In this document: positions 45,801-55,600 of the stretch, one piece after another
Layout of the letters: each line of letters begins with the position of its first letter
Numbering within the stretch: the first letter of the stretch is position 1
NCBI GenBank assembly: GCA_002778195.1
Contig: PCDI01000001.1
Span: 4,179,869 to 4,243,868 of the forward strand
Source of the DNA: Raffaelea ambrosiae
Taxonomy: Eukaryota > Ascomycota > Sordariomycetes > Ophiostomatales > Ophiostomataceae
Direction: 5' to 3'
DNA: 64,000 bases
The notes under the pieces: generated by a model
The model's input: only the letters and a program-made list of their open reading frames with translations
The model's database searches: none
What the model was told of the DNA's origin: nothing
Made by a program: the position numbers and the translations under genes

Positions 45801-46416
45801 GCACGGCTACGGTGTCTCCATCCTCAACGACAGCAAATACGGCTTCGCCACCGCCGGCAGCCTCATGCGCCTGTCTCTGCTGCGGTCGCCCAAGGCTCCC
45901 GACGCCCACGCCGACATGGGCAAGCACCAGATCCGCTGGGCCATCCTGCCCCACACAGGCGAGCTCGGCGCTGCCACCGTCCGCAAGGCCTACGCCTTTA
46001 ACAGTCCTGTGCGGGTGGTGGAGAAGGTTGCCGCCCTGGGCGGAGTCGCCGCGACCACCACCACCACTGCGCCCCCTGTCTCTCTGTCTGGCTCTGACGC
46101 TCTCGTCCTGGACACGGTCAAGCGCGCCGAGGACGACGCCGATGTGCGTTCCCAGACGGCCAAGGATGCCGACGGCCCGCTGCTGCCGAAGCCGCGCAAG
46201 ACCAAGAGCGCGGTGCTGCGCATCTTTGACAGCCTGGGCGGCCGTGCGCGTGGCACGGTGCACATTGACACCAAGCAGTGGTCGGTGGCGCGTGTGTTCA
46301 AGACCAACCTGCTGGAGGACGACGAGGAGGTCGTGGCATACACGGAAGAGGCAGGCACGTTCCCGGTCGACCTGCGGCCGTTTGAGGTGGCGACGTACCG
46401 TGTGGAGCTGAAATAA
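42808..46416 (+). CDS. ams1: GH38 alpha-mannosidase (vacuolar/cytosolic Ams1 type)
   Basis: Predicted 1,112-aa class IIC alpha-mannosidase that trims free oligosaccharides and high-mannose glycans; in yeast Ams1 reaches the vacuole by the Cvt route and has no signal peptide, and none is seen here. Exons 42808-42959 and 43230-46416. The metal-binding motif GIGHCHIDTCWLWPW starts near residue 289, and the nucleophile is probably Asp405 in WLPDTFGYSSQLPQ. ENTLLCQFHDCLPGSAI is a further family block, followed by the GH38 C-terminal beta domains. Length is close to yeast Ams1 (1,083). The 270-bp intron ends in C18 directly before AG. A Thr/Pro stretch and a divergent insert (about 930-1,010) interrupt the C-terminal domain. 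Confidence 0.95.
43210..43227. repeat. C18 tract at the ams1 splice acceptor
   Basis: Eighteen C form the whole polypyrimidine tract before the AG at 43228-43229. Confidence 0.9.
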
Positions 46417-47202
46417 GAGTGACGACGACGACAATGAGAGGGGAATATGAAGCTGGCAATATAAGAAGCGATGGGGTTAATGGCAATTTTGACGAAAGGG
46501 GCAAAAAAAGGCAAGAGCGCCGAAATCAAGAAAGGAGGGGGGGGAGGGGGGCTTGAAAGGAAACGCCTATTTGGGAAAATGCTCTTGGATCGTATATAGC
46601 TTGTTGTATGTTTTGGCATTTTCTTGATATTTTCTTGACAATTTTGTCCCCATTCTGCCGGGACCGTTTAGCACGGCCACTTGGACGAAAATGATCTTCT
46701 ATTCTGTCTGACAAAAATTCACACACAGTTTTCGGGTTCTGGGGGTTTCTTCTCTTTCTCCACCAACAACAAGTTTGGCTTTCTCACTCTGTTCACGCTG
46801 TTTTGTGATATTGGGACTCATTTAACACCCAAGAAGTAATGTTTGGCATTAGATCGCTTCTAGTATGCTGCTGCTGTGCATATCCGACATGAAGGAAAGA
46901 CGAGAAAGGTAAAAGGGAAGAAGTAATAGACAGAGAAAAGGAAAAAAAGAGAAGAAAAAAAAACCAGAGAGAATAAAGACATGAAGGAGAAAAAAAAGAC
47001 AAGAACCATGAGAACCATGAGAAAGGTAAGAAGTCCGTAAAAGTCTATCAATACATTGTTTCCCAAAAAAAAGGAGAGGGTATTCCAGTTCCAAAAAGTA
47101 TTTTTGGTGTCCTTTGTGTCCACGTAAACACACACATGAATATATATGCCTCGTCATACGTCCCCTGATCCAAAGAGTTCACCCACCATCCCCTCCCCCC
47201 TT
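46417..47202. other. Convergent spacer ams1 / env7
   Basis: 786 bp of 3' flanking sequence, A/G-rich on the + strand around 46,880-47,000. No gene seen. Confidence 0.7.
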
Positions 47203-48702
47203 TTACGCATCCGGCAGTTCCTCCAGCACCGTCTCCACCATGTCGATCAGCTCGTCAATGTCCGGCCGCTCCGCCGGCTCCACCTTGAGACACCGCCGCA
47301 CCAACTCCCGCACGGGCTCGCTGATCGCCGCCTCCGAGGCGGCGGCGGCGGCTGCTGAGGCCGCCTGCCCGCTCGCGCTCATTCCTGTCCCCGTCCGCAC
47401 GGGGGCCTTTTTTGCCGGCCCGCCGCCGGGGCCTTCGTCGGGAAACCGCCAGTCGCCGCTGAGGACACAGATGGCGAGCGAGCCGCCGGTCTCGTCGGAG
47501 CGCATTTCGAACGGGGACTTGCCGATGAGGCAGGCGTAGAGGGTGCATCCGAGGGACCAGATGTCGACCTTGGTGTCGATGACGGCGCCCGTTTTGACGT
47601 CGAAGAGTTCGGGGGCGCGGTAGGGCATGGTGGAGTGTTCGGCGGCGATGTCCTGGACGGCGATGGCCTGGGAGCGGGAGGTGATGGCGAGGGGGCTGTC
47701 GGCGATGGAGCCGAGGTCCATGAGGATGGGATGGGAGCCGTCGTCGTCGATCATGATGTTGCCTGGGAGAGAGGGGGAGTGAGCAAGCGAGGAAAGAAAA
47801 TAGAAAGCGAGCGAAGCGAGGACAGAAACAAGAAAGCGAGCGAAGCGAGGACAGAAAAAAGAAAACGAGTGAAGCGAGGACAGAAAAAAGTAAACGAGCG
47901 AAGCGAGGACAGAAACAAAAAGCTTACCTGGCTTGATATCACGATGGGCATAGCTCTTGGAGCCAGCGACGGCGGGCTCTTCGGCCATGAGTGGACGCTG
48001 CTGTTCGGACTCGTCTTCGTCGTCGGCACGGCCAGCGGCAGCACTGGCGTGTCTTGTGCCGGAGACGTTCTTCTTGCTGTTCTTTTTCTTGCCGGGCACC
48101 TCCATGTGCTCGTCCGAGGCACCGCCCTGGGGCGGGCCGTTGTTGCTGCCACGGGGGCCGCCACCACCACCAGACCGGTAGTGGTGCATCTCGCGCAGGG
48201 CGTGGCAGACGCCGAGGAACAGGTGCATGAGGTGCTTCTCGGGGAACTGGGTGTGGTTGACGAGGTTGGCGTTGATCATGTCCTGGAGGTTGCCGCGGCG
48301 GTAGTAGGGCAGGAGGATGTAGACGGTCTTGTTGGCGGCGCCGCTGCCCTCGCCGATGCCGCTGGTGGTGCCGCGCTCGGTGGCGATGCTGTAGTCGACG
48401 CTGTGGATGATGCCGTCGGCGCGCGCAAAGAGGCGGTAGGCCTCGACCTCGCGCATGGCGAGGGCGACGGACTCGGCGCCAAAGGGACAGCGGATTTTCT
48501 TGAGGGCAAAGATCTCGGCAGTGGCGGTGTCCTGGACCAGATAGACATAGGAGAAGCCGCCCTCGCCGAGCAGCCGCAGGATCTTGAAGCTGCGGCTGTT
48601 GATCTTGAGCGTCGGCGTGCTCGGGAAGCAGGAGAGACAGCTGCCCATGGAGTAGAAGAGGTCGAGGATCGTGCTGGCCATGGCGATGAGGGCGTCGGAC
48701 AT
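47203..48702 (-). CDS. env7: Env7/STK16 (NAK family) serine/threonine kinase
   Basis: Predicted 444-aa membrane-associated kinase; yeast Env7 is a palmitoylated vacuolar kinase that restrains vacuole fusion. Exons 48702-47928 and 47762-47203. Motifs: glycine loop LLGEGGFSYVYLV, ALKKI lysine, HRDIKPGN (catalytic Asp255) split by the intron after P|G, DLG at 274-276 in place of DFG (usual in this family), MPYRAPE, and DIWSLGCTLY. A ~75-residue low-complexity insert (Gly-rich, then KKKNSKK and acidic) precedes the catalytic loop. Upstream of the kinase fold is MGSCLSCFP (internal Met19, 48648), which would be an acylation site if used as start. An in-frame ATG at 48726 is also possible. The 165-bp intron carries a 29-bp minisatellite and is stop-free in frame. 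Confidence 0.93.
   Translation of the reverse strand: MSDALIAMASTILDLFYSMGSCLSCFPSTPTLKINSRSFKILRLLGEGGFSYVYLVQDTATAEIFALKKIRCPFGAESVALAMREVEAYRLFARADGIIHSVDYSIATERGTTSGIGEGSGAANKTVYILLPYYRRGNLQDMINANLVNHTQFPEKHLMHLFLGVCHALREMHHYRSGGGGGPRGSNNGPPQGGASDEHMEVPGKKKNSKKNVSGTRHASAAAGRADDEDESEQQRPLMAEEPAVAGSKSYAHRDIKPGKLFVSVLASLVYFFLSSLHSFSFFCPRFARFLVSVLASLAFYFLSSLAHSPSLPGNIMIDDDGSHPILMDLGSIADSPLAITSRSQAIAVQDIAAEHSTMPYRAPELFDVKTGAVIDTKVDIWSLGCTLYACLIGKSPFEMRSDETGGSLAICVLSGDWRFPDEGPGGGPAKKAPVRTGTGMSASGQAASAAAAAASEAAISEPVRELVRRCLKVEPAERPDIDELIDMVETVLEELPDA
47783..47922. repeat. 29-bp minisatellite filling the env7 intron
   Basis: GCGAAGCGAGG-type landmarks start at 47811, 47840, 47869 and 47898, exactly 29 bp apart, with a weaker copy at about 47783. 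The array occupies most of the 47763-47927 intron. Confidence 0.93.
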
Positions 48703-49058
48703 GGGATGGGATGGGTGCGCGAACAAAAACGAAGTGGAAATGGGCAGTAATTTCCCCCCAAAAGTACCTTTTAAATGAACGCCAGAAAAAAAATAAGGGT
48801 TTGGAGATGAGGCCGCGACCGATGCAATGATGTTGTCACGATCCTTTTTTTGTGGTCTGCTGCACGCTCTCCAGCCTTTCTCTGACCTTTCTCGTGTTCG
48901 CCAACGGCGGAACGTGGAGCTTACATTCGCCGTTGCAATCAGCTCACAGCCCCCTGAGAGCTCAGCCTTCGGGATCGCTGTGGCGCAGGTGCAGGGCCGC
49001 TGATGTGGCTATTCCTGCGATTAGTCAGGTGGGTTTTTTTATCGACACGGGGTACCGA

Positions 49059-49111
49059 GTCCCAAGCAAGACTCCCAAGACTCCCAAGACTCTCCCAAGA
49101 CTCCCAAGATT
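49059..49111. repeat. GACTCCCAA 9-bp repeat
   Basis: GACTCCCAA at 49071, 49080 and 49100, with an 11-bp variant GACTCTCCCAA at 49089 and a degenerate copy at 49059. Confidence 0.85.
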
Positions 49112-50868
49112 CAACTCCAGCCAAAAGTTTCGTTCCTCATCGGCCGATCATGTGCTCTTCCACAAACATTCTGTTCGTGAGGAACGTCTCGGCAATGCTT
49201 GTCTAGGTCTATCTTGCTCCTTTCTTTTTTCCTTCTTTTTTTCGTTAAGAGGCGTCCACCCAGGGGACCTGGCTTTGTCCACGGGCGTTCATGCCTTTGT
49301 TCCCAAATCATAGCAAGAAACACGGCAGAACACCCGATTCGGGCTAGACTCTATCATGCCCGTCCTGCCACTCAAAGCATCACGACCATACCCTAAACAA
49401 TCTACACGTCCAGAGCCTCAACCTCAGAGCCCTCCAAAAAAAGTTTAAAGTTTCATTCTCGCGTGCGTCAGCAGACCCGGTAAGGGTTGTGTTTGTTTTA
49501 AAGTTGCCTCACGTTGAGACGTTTCGCGAGATGGGTGGGTCTGCCCAATCGAGTGCACGGCCAGAAACCAGAAGAGCAAGCCCCTGGACCGTTTGCGAAT
49601 ACTACGACTCTGGCCAGCACTGGCCATACTCAATGCAACGTCCTGGCCTCGAGAGGGCCTCATTCACTGTGCAGTAAGAGAGATGGATACCCTCCACCTC
49701 ACTGCATCCCTTTTCTTATTTTTACTTGTTTGCCCCCCATCTCTTTTGTTGCACCAACCCCGACTTTGTAGCCGTTGGTCCAATTCCGGCCTGGTTCCTG
49801 TCCATCACCGGCAGCGTTTCCATCTTGATGAGACACACAATGTTCTTGGCGCTTCTGCGATAGGCAAAGACTCGTACTCCAACACTACCTGCCCGTTTTC
49901 CGCTGTCGCAAGATGTTAGCATCGATATCGGCAACGAGACAGCTGTAACGCATGTGCTCGGGGTCTCTCCTCAGATTATCACTTGCCCTCTTTCGTGATG
50001 ACGCGGACTAGCCATGGAGGCCCTACACTGGTCCGACCCCGGCCCATGATGGCCGTCGCGAACTTTTGCGTGGTCGTTCCTCCAGCGTACGAGACGATCA
50101 GGACGCCCCCTAGGTGCTCGTAGTGTAAAATTGTGATGGCGTTCTTGCCCAGCCCGGCCGTTTATATCTTCTCTTCCGTTCCCGTTTGTGATTTTTTTTT
50201 CGTGTTCCGGTGTTCTGCTCCGCCTTGTATCTTGGCGGCTGATATTATTATTATTTTTTGGCTTTTTATTTCTCTTTTCTATGATGCTGGTCATTTCCCC
50301 AAGTTCACTTCTCCTCTCTAATCAGAAAGATTCGGGAGCATAATCAAGCCGAGGAAAACGGTGTTGGAACCAGGTAGTCCTTGACTCTGGTTTTTTCGTT
50401 GGAGATTTTTACTTCTTTTGTCTCTAATTCGTCGTATAATTCCTCTTTCACTCTTTCCTCTTTTAGCAGTTTGCTGGTCAACATCGTTCCTTCCTAATTT
50501 GTCACGGAGATTCTTACCTCGATATACACAACAATTTTCGAATCGCAATATTCCTCCTCTATTCCGCCCTCTCCGGCATCCGTCCAACCCCTTCCTTCGA
50601 TTTCTCTTTTTCTGTTCCGTTGTCTCAAGACCCCGGTCATGACCCTCAACCAACAGACGCTCTCTTTCCGTCCGTGCCACCCTCTTGTTCTTTTGTGATA
50701 CCCGACTGTTCGTCAAGAGATACTCATTCTCCCTACCTTCGTCCCCTATTCATTTATATACAAAGATTGAGTCTGCAGGCTATCCAAAAAGTCTTGCTAG
50801 TCCCTTCTTCTTTCATAATTCGAGCACTGTCTGCCGCGTCAATTTTTTTATTTTTTTCTTTGTTGATT

Positions 50869-50891
50869 CCCCCCCCCCCCCCCCCCCCCCC
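50869..50891. repeat. C23 homopolymer in a 5' leader
   Basis: Twenty-three C, 35 bp upstream of the mannosyltransferase ATG at 50926. Confidence 0.9.
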
Positions 50892-50925
50892 ACCTCGACC
50901 TTTCCTCGACATATGAGCCTACACT

Positions 50926-52677
50926 ATGATCTCATATACACGGCGGAATCAATACCGAACATGGCTGATGACCTTTGGGCTCTTCCTGGTTGTCATGTAC
51001 TTCTACAGGATGCTTCTATTCTGGACTGGCTTCCAGGAGCATATGCCGGCACTTCCGAATGTTGTCCCAGTAGGGGTTGTCGGAGCTGTTGCGGCTATAG
51101 GCATACCAGGCCAGATCATCAGCGACCCATACAATGCTGTGATGGGGGGCGGCGTCCAGCAAAACCCCATCCCAAAAGTGCTTCTCGTCAAAGGAGGCTC
51201 GCTGCCTTCTGACGCAATGGTTCAGTTTTGGGAAAATCTGCTGGCAGCTATGCTGGATGCCAAGCCACAGAGCAACCACATTGTCCAGTTCAGCGGCAAG
51301 GTTTCCAACTTTGACGAGAATCCGAATCCGGACATCGACATGGACAGGCTACATGTGGACGTTACAGTCATCTCGGACGAATTGCGCGGCGCTCTCAAGA
51401 CTGCCCACACACAAATGCTGCAGGCGGCACCGTCTCTTGGAGCCCGGATGGTGGAGGCCACGCGGAAGAGGCATGATCAGGCTGAAGACATCGCAGTGGT
51501 GGACACGGCCTTTGAAGTTAAAATCAAAGGGAGATCGGTCAAGATGCCGTCTGCCACAAAGGGGGCAAGAAAGCCACCGTCTGCCTTTCACCCCACAAGG
51601 GGCATTGTCATGGCCACGGGCCGAAAGCATTTCGGCATGGCACTGACATCACTGCTGATGCTTCGACGCTCAGGATCAACACTGCCAGTCCAAGTCTTTT
51701 TGGACTCAGATGCCGAGTACGACCGAGAGTTTTGCGAAGAGATGCTGCCCAAGGTTGGCGCCGAGTGCCGTGTCCTGGAGCGGTTCTGGGCCTCCACACC
51801 ACATATGCCTCCGGTGACAGGGTACCAGATGAAGGTCCTGTCCATTATCCTTTCTTCCTTCAGCCAAGTACTCTTTCTCGATGCCGACTGCTTTCCCATC
51901 CACAACCCCGACTTCTTGATGTCGAGCGAGCCCTTCTTGTCCCACGGTCTCATCACCTGGCCCGACTTCTGGCTTAACACAGCAGCACCTGCTCTGTACG
52001 ACATCATCGGCGTTCCAATGCCGTCCTTGACGGAACGCACCAGCTCCGAGTCGAGCATTCTTCTGTACGACAAGGCCAAGCACGGCGCCAGCCTGGTGAT
52101 GGCAGCCTACTACAACTTTTACGGCCCCGACCTGTACTACCCATTGCTGTCGCAGGGCGCTGCTGGGCAGGGTGACAAAGAAACATTTCTGCACGCGGCC
52201 CTTGTCACGGACAGCCCCTTCTACGATGTCCGTACAAAAGTCGGTGTTCTGGGTCGAGGTGTCAACGGTTCGTTGATCACGGCAGCCATCATTCAGGCCG
52301 ACCCAGCAGAAGACTACCGGTTGTGGCAGAAGCGGACAAAGAATATGTCCAAGACCGAGAAGGAGAGGGAAGAGAAAGAGAAGACGCTGGCAAAAGACCC
52401 CATCCACGCATCCACTCTCTTCATCCACCAGAACCAGATCAAGCTCGACATCTTCAACCTAGCCCAGATGATGAGCCGACCGTATCTTGTGGACAAAGAC
52501 AAGGGCGTAACGCGCATGTGGGAAGACGATAGTTTCCGAAAATCCGCCGGGTATGATGTTGAGCGTACCCTGTGGGAGGAAGTGCTCAAGGCACGATGCA
52601 ACAGCTCATACCCACCAACAACAGACTGCGCAGACCTTCGTCGGTATTTCGATACGGTGATCTTGTCGAAATTATGA
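50926..52677 (+). CDS. Mnn2-type alpha-mannosyltransferase (GT71)
   Basis: Predicted 583-aa type II Golgi membrane protein in a single exon. A short cytosolic tail is followed by one membrane span (about 11-33, TWLMTFGLFLVVMYFYRMLLF) and a lumenal catalytic domain. RGIVMATGRKHFGMALTSLL, RRSGSTLPVQVF and the DxD sugar-nucleotide site Asp319-Ala-Asp321 in FLDADCFPI are typical of the Mnn2/Mnn5 family, which adds alpha-1,2-mannose branches to cell-wall mannoproteins using GDP-mannose. The closest activity is inferred from the family; alpha-1,3 activity (Mnn1 clade) is less likely. Catalytic-domain length is normal. Confidence 0.9.
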   Translation: MISYTRRNQYRTWLMTFGLFLVVMYFYRMLLFWTGFQEHMPALPNVVPVGVVGAVAAIGIPGQIISDPYNAVMGGGVQQNPIPKVLLVKGGSLPSDAMVQFWENLLAAMLDAKPQSNHIVQFSGKVSNFDENPNPDIDMDRLHVDVTVISDELRGALKTAHTQMLQAAPSLGARMVEATRKRHDQAEDIAVVDTAFEVKIKGRSVKMPSATKGARKPPSAFHPTRGIVMATGRKHFGMALTSLLMLRRSGSTLPVQVFLDSDAEYDREFCEEMLPKVGAECRVLERFWASTPHMPPVTGYQMKVLSIILSSFSQVLFLDADCFPIHNPDFLMSSEPFLSHGLITWPDFWLNTAAPALYDIIGVPMPSLTERTSSESSILLYDKAKHGASLVMAAYYNFYGPDLYYPLLSQGAAGQGDKETFLHAALVTDSPFYDVRTKVGVLGRGVNGSLITAAIIQADPAEDYRLWQKRTKNMSKTEKEREEKEKTLAKDPIHASTLFIHQNQIKLDIFNLAQMMSRPYLVDKDKGVTRMWEDDSFRKSAGYDVERTLWEEVLKARCNSSYPPTTDCADLRRYFDTVILSKL

Positions 52678-55600
52678 CCTTACCAGTAAAGGGAGTGCTG
52701 AGATAAAAATGTTCCTCTCTTTTTTTTTGTTCTTCGTTTTTCTGTTTGGCATGCATTGTACTATATATCAATCGAGCGCGTCACTTTCTTTTCCTTTCTT
52801 CTCTTTTCGTTTCTTTTCCCATCTGTTTTTGTTAGAACTTAATCATACGCTATGGAGTTTGAGGTTATGTGAAGAGCGGCATTTCTAGAGTTTGCAGATA
52901 GATACAAACCACATTATCATCAAGATATATCTTTGTCATACATCACACGAGGGCAGGTGTACGAGACGATGCCTAACTCTTGGTATTTGCCAGGATTCAA
53001 AAATGAGAGTAAGCGTGAAAATTTGGGTCCCGGAAACATGCGTTTCCGGAAGAAGTACGCGTATCGTATCGTTTGAAATGAGTTGGAATTGCTGTTTGAC
53101 AATCCAACCAGAACGTTTGTTCAATTCGACTGTTTCACACATGCCGCCGGTTGAGGTTGACAAATTTGCTTTCTCAGGGATTTTTCCTTCTCATAATAGA
53201 TGCTCGGTCCACAGAGCTGGGAGAAAGTTCTCAAATAAGAGCAAAGCACGAGCAGAAGAAATGAACTGACCCGAATTAATGTGAAGGGGAATGGGATGCT
53301 GCTGAAGCCTTGCTTCGTGAATACGTAAAGATTGGCGTCGAAATGTTGGCAAGATTGGGGGCCGAAAATGACAATCTTGTCTGCATGCCTTACGATGTAG
53401 ATGTATCTACTTTGTTGAGGAGCAAGAACCACTGGTTCGGGTCACTTTCTCTTCTTTCTCGCTTCTTTTTGGACCGTAGTTGCGGTTTGCGTGTTCTTCT
53501 ATTTGTTCTAGTTGCGTTCCAACGAATAAATCGTGAAAGTAATTCCACTTGCCGGCGCAAATTGTTGCCCGGGTTTTTTTAAACCAAGGAAAAAGAAAAG
53601 AAAATCAGACAAAGAGATAGAGAAACGAGTGCTGGTATCCCTCGAGGGATAAGCTTTCTATTCCAGACCCCCCTCCTCTTTCTTTTTTGACGTTTTGCAA
53701 GTCTGTTCGTGATAGAGTTGTCGACTCCGGTACGGTCCCTGATTACCAAAGTATGTACTAAAGTAACTTAGGCATGACTCTGTGCATGTGACCGCGCGCC
53801 GGATTTCCAGTCGTACCCCCACCTTGGGGGCTCTGGACCAATAAGCAGGACCCGCACTAGGAAGCGCCGCGACCGCGTTCCGCATACGTCATTTGTTTAC
53901 TTTCGCGCCGGGCCAAAACCGACGTCGGCCCAACCAGGGAGGAAAAAAAGACTCAAAAGCTCAAGTCAGCCCGGACGGCGCAGGCAGCCCGGGCAGCCCA
54001 GGGAGCTCAGCGAATGGAAAGAGGCGAAGCACACCACACCCCACCCCACGATACTTGCACCGTGCATACGTGATAGCAAGGTTCAAGGCCAAAGGGGCCA
54101 ATGACAGGGCGAAAGCCTGCCGCTCAAGATTATTCATAGACACAGAAAGAAGCGGTGTGATGGATGAAGTGATTCTCTTTGTCAGAAAAAGGATCACCGA
54201 GTAAACAAACCACAAAACCAGCGCGGTTCATGCATACATTGATATGCATTGCATCCATGGTGCTTTCCGTGTTCCGCCCGGAACCTCCTACTATGTACTG
54301 CGTATGCACGCTCTAGCTCAAGGTTGTATCGTGTGTTTGAGAAAGAGGGGAAATAGAAACAGCAGAGAAACAAAAAGACTCGTACAGGAGGGGCGCCCAG
54401 CGAGAGATGCAACCATTTTCGCGGGTGCTTTGACAGTGGGCTGTCCGAAACAAGAAACGAGCCTCACGTCAGATGCGCGGTTTTGATGATGCAGCCCTGT
54501 AGGAGTATCTCAAAGTGGTGTGCTTCTACGGTTACGGGTGACACGGGACAGGACAGGAAGACAGATAACAATGTCTTACCATGTGCTGTACGAGCAAAGA
54601 TACTTGGGATTCGCTCATGAGCCAGACAGCCGGAAGAAATAACATTCAATAATATTGCAGTTATATTAGACAGCGACGGTTTCCAGACCAGCGATAGAGA
54701 CCAGAGATCAAAAGGACGCGGTTGCAAATGAAAGGTGGGATAGGTTTAGGATGGATGGTCATTATTACGGAGAGAGAGAGAGGAGGGGACATTTTCTTCA
54801 GTAGTGCTGTGGGCTAGGTCCGGTTGTCTCACGTTCGGAGAACCCGACGAGGTGGCGGAGGGTCTTCTTCGAGTACGAGCATTGTAGAGAGGAGAAAGAA
54901 GAAAACATCCAAAGAGACGATCATTTCTCATGCGTCGTGACCTCCCTTTCCAAAACACGTTTTCAGAAGGCAGATCTGGAGTCGATGCGGCGGTTCTTCT
55001 CTTTTTCTTTTTTTCTTTTGTGAGTTTTATGCGTTTTATGCGTCTTATGCGTGTTTTTGCTTTCTTTTTGTTGCGCTGGCCTTCCATAGTGCTCTTATCG
55101 GTTTTGCTTTTTTCGGGCCTCCTTGATCCTCGTTTCTTTTTGCTTTCCACTCTTTTTCTTCACGTTGTCTCGCCCTCCAATTTCCCCACTCTGAGGGTCT
55201 TTTCCCAGTCTTTCTCGGTCTAATTCTCAGTGATCAGGATCACCAGTTTGGTACTCATATTACATGGTACACTATCCAGAAAATGGAAAGCGGGAGGGAG
55301 GGCCAGGAAGTGAGGGGGGGGCAGTGTAAAATGGCGAGTACGAGGGATCTTTTGCTCATCAAGGGAGTTTGCGAGCTCTGACGCTCGTCGCTCCAGTAAG
55401 AACCATTGAAAAAGCTACCCCACCCGTAGCTGCCGGGGCGACGCCTAGACGACGCGCCCAGGCCGTTCTTCCTCTGGCGCGTGCGTTTTTTTTTCTCTGG
55501 GTCCTGTTCTATCGCGCCGGGCACAAGAATGCTCTCTAGGCTTTTCTGGGCTTCGCTGAGAGCCCGACTGGAGCTGAAAGAAATGGGTGGTCCTACTTTC

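Larger units (their letters stand above)
48703..50925. other. Divergent intergenic region env7 / mannosyltransferase
   Basis: 2.2 kb with no supported gene. It contains a GACTCCCAA-type 9-bp repeat (49059-49111), a T/C-rich leader from about 50,150 onward, and C23 immediately before the downstream gene. Confidence 0.65.

Noticed and set aside
43168..46434. 1,088-codon minus-strand frame antisense to ams1
   Set aside because: It arises from G/C third-position bias of the mannosidase; its Val/Ala/Gly/Leu-only composition is typical of an antisense shadow.
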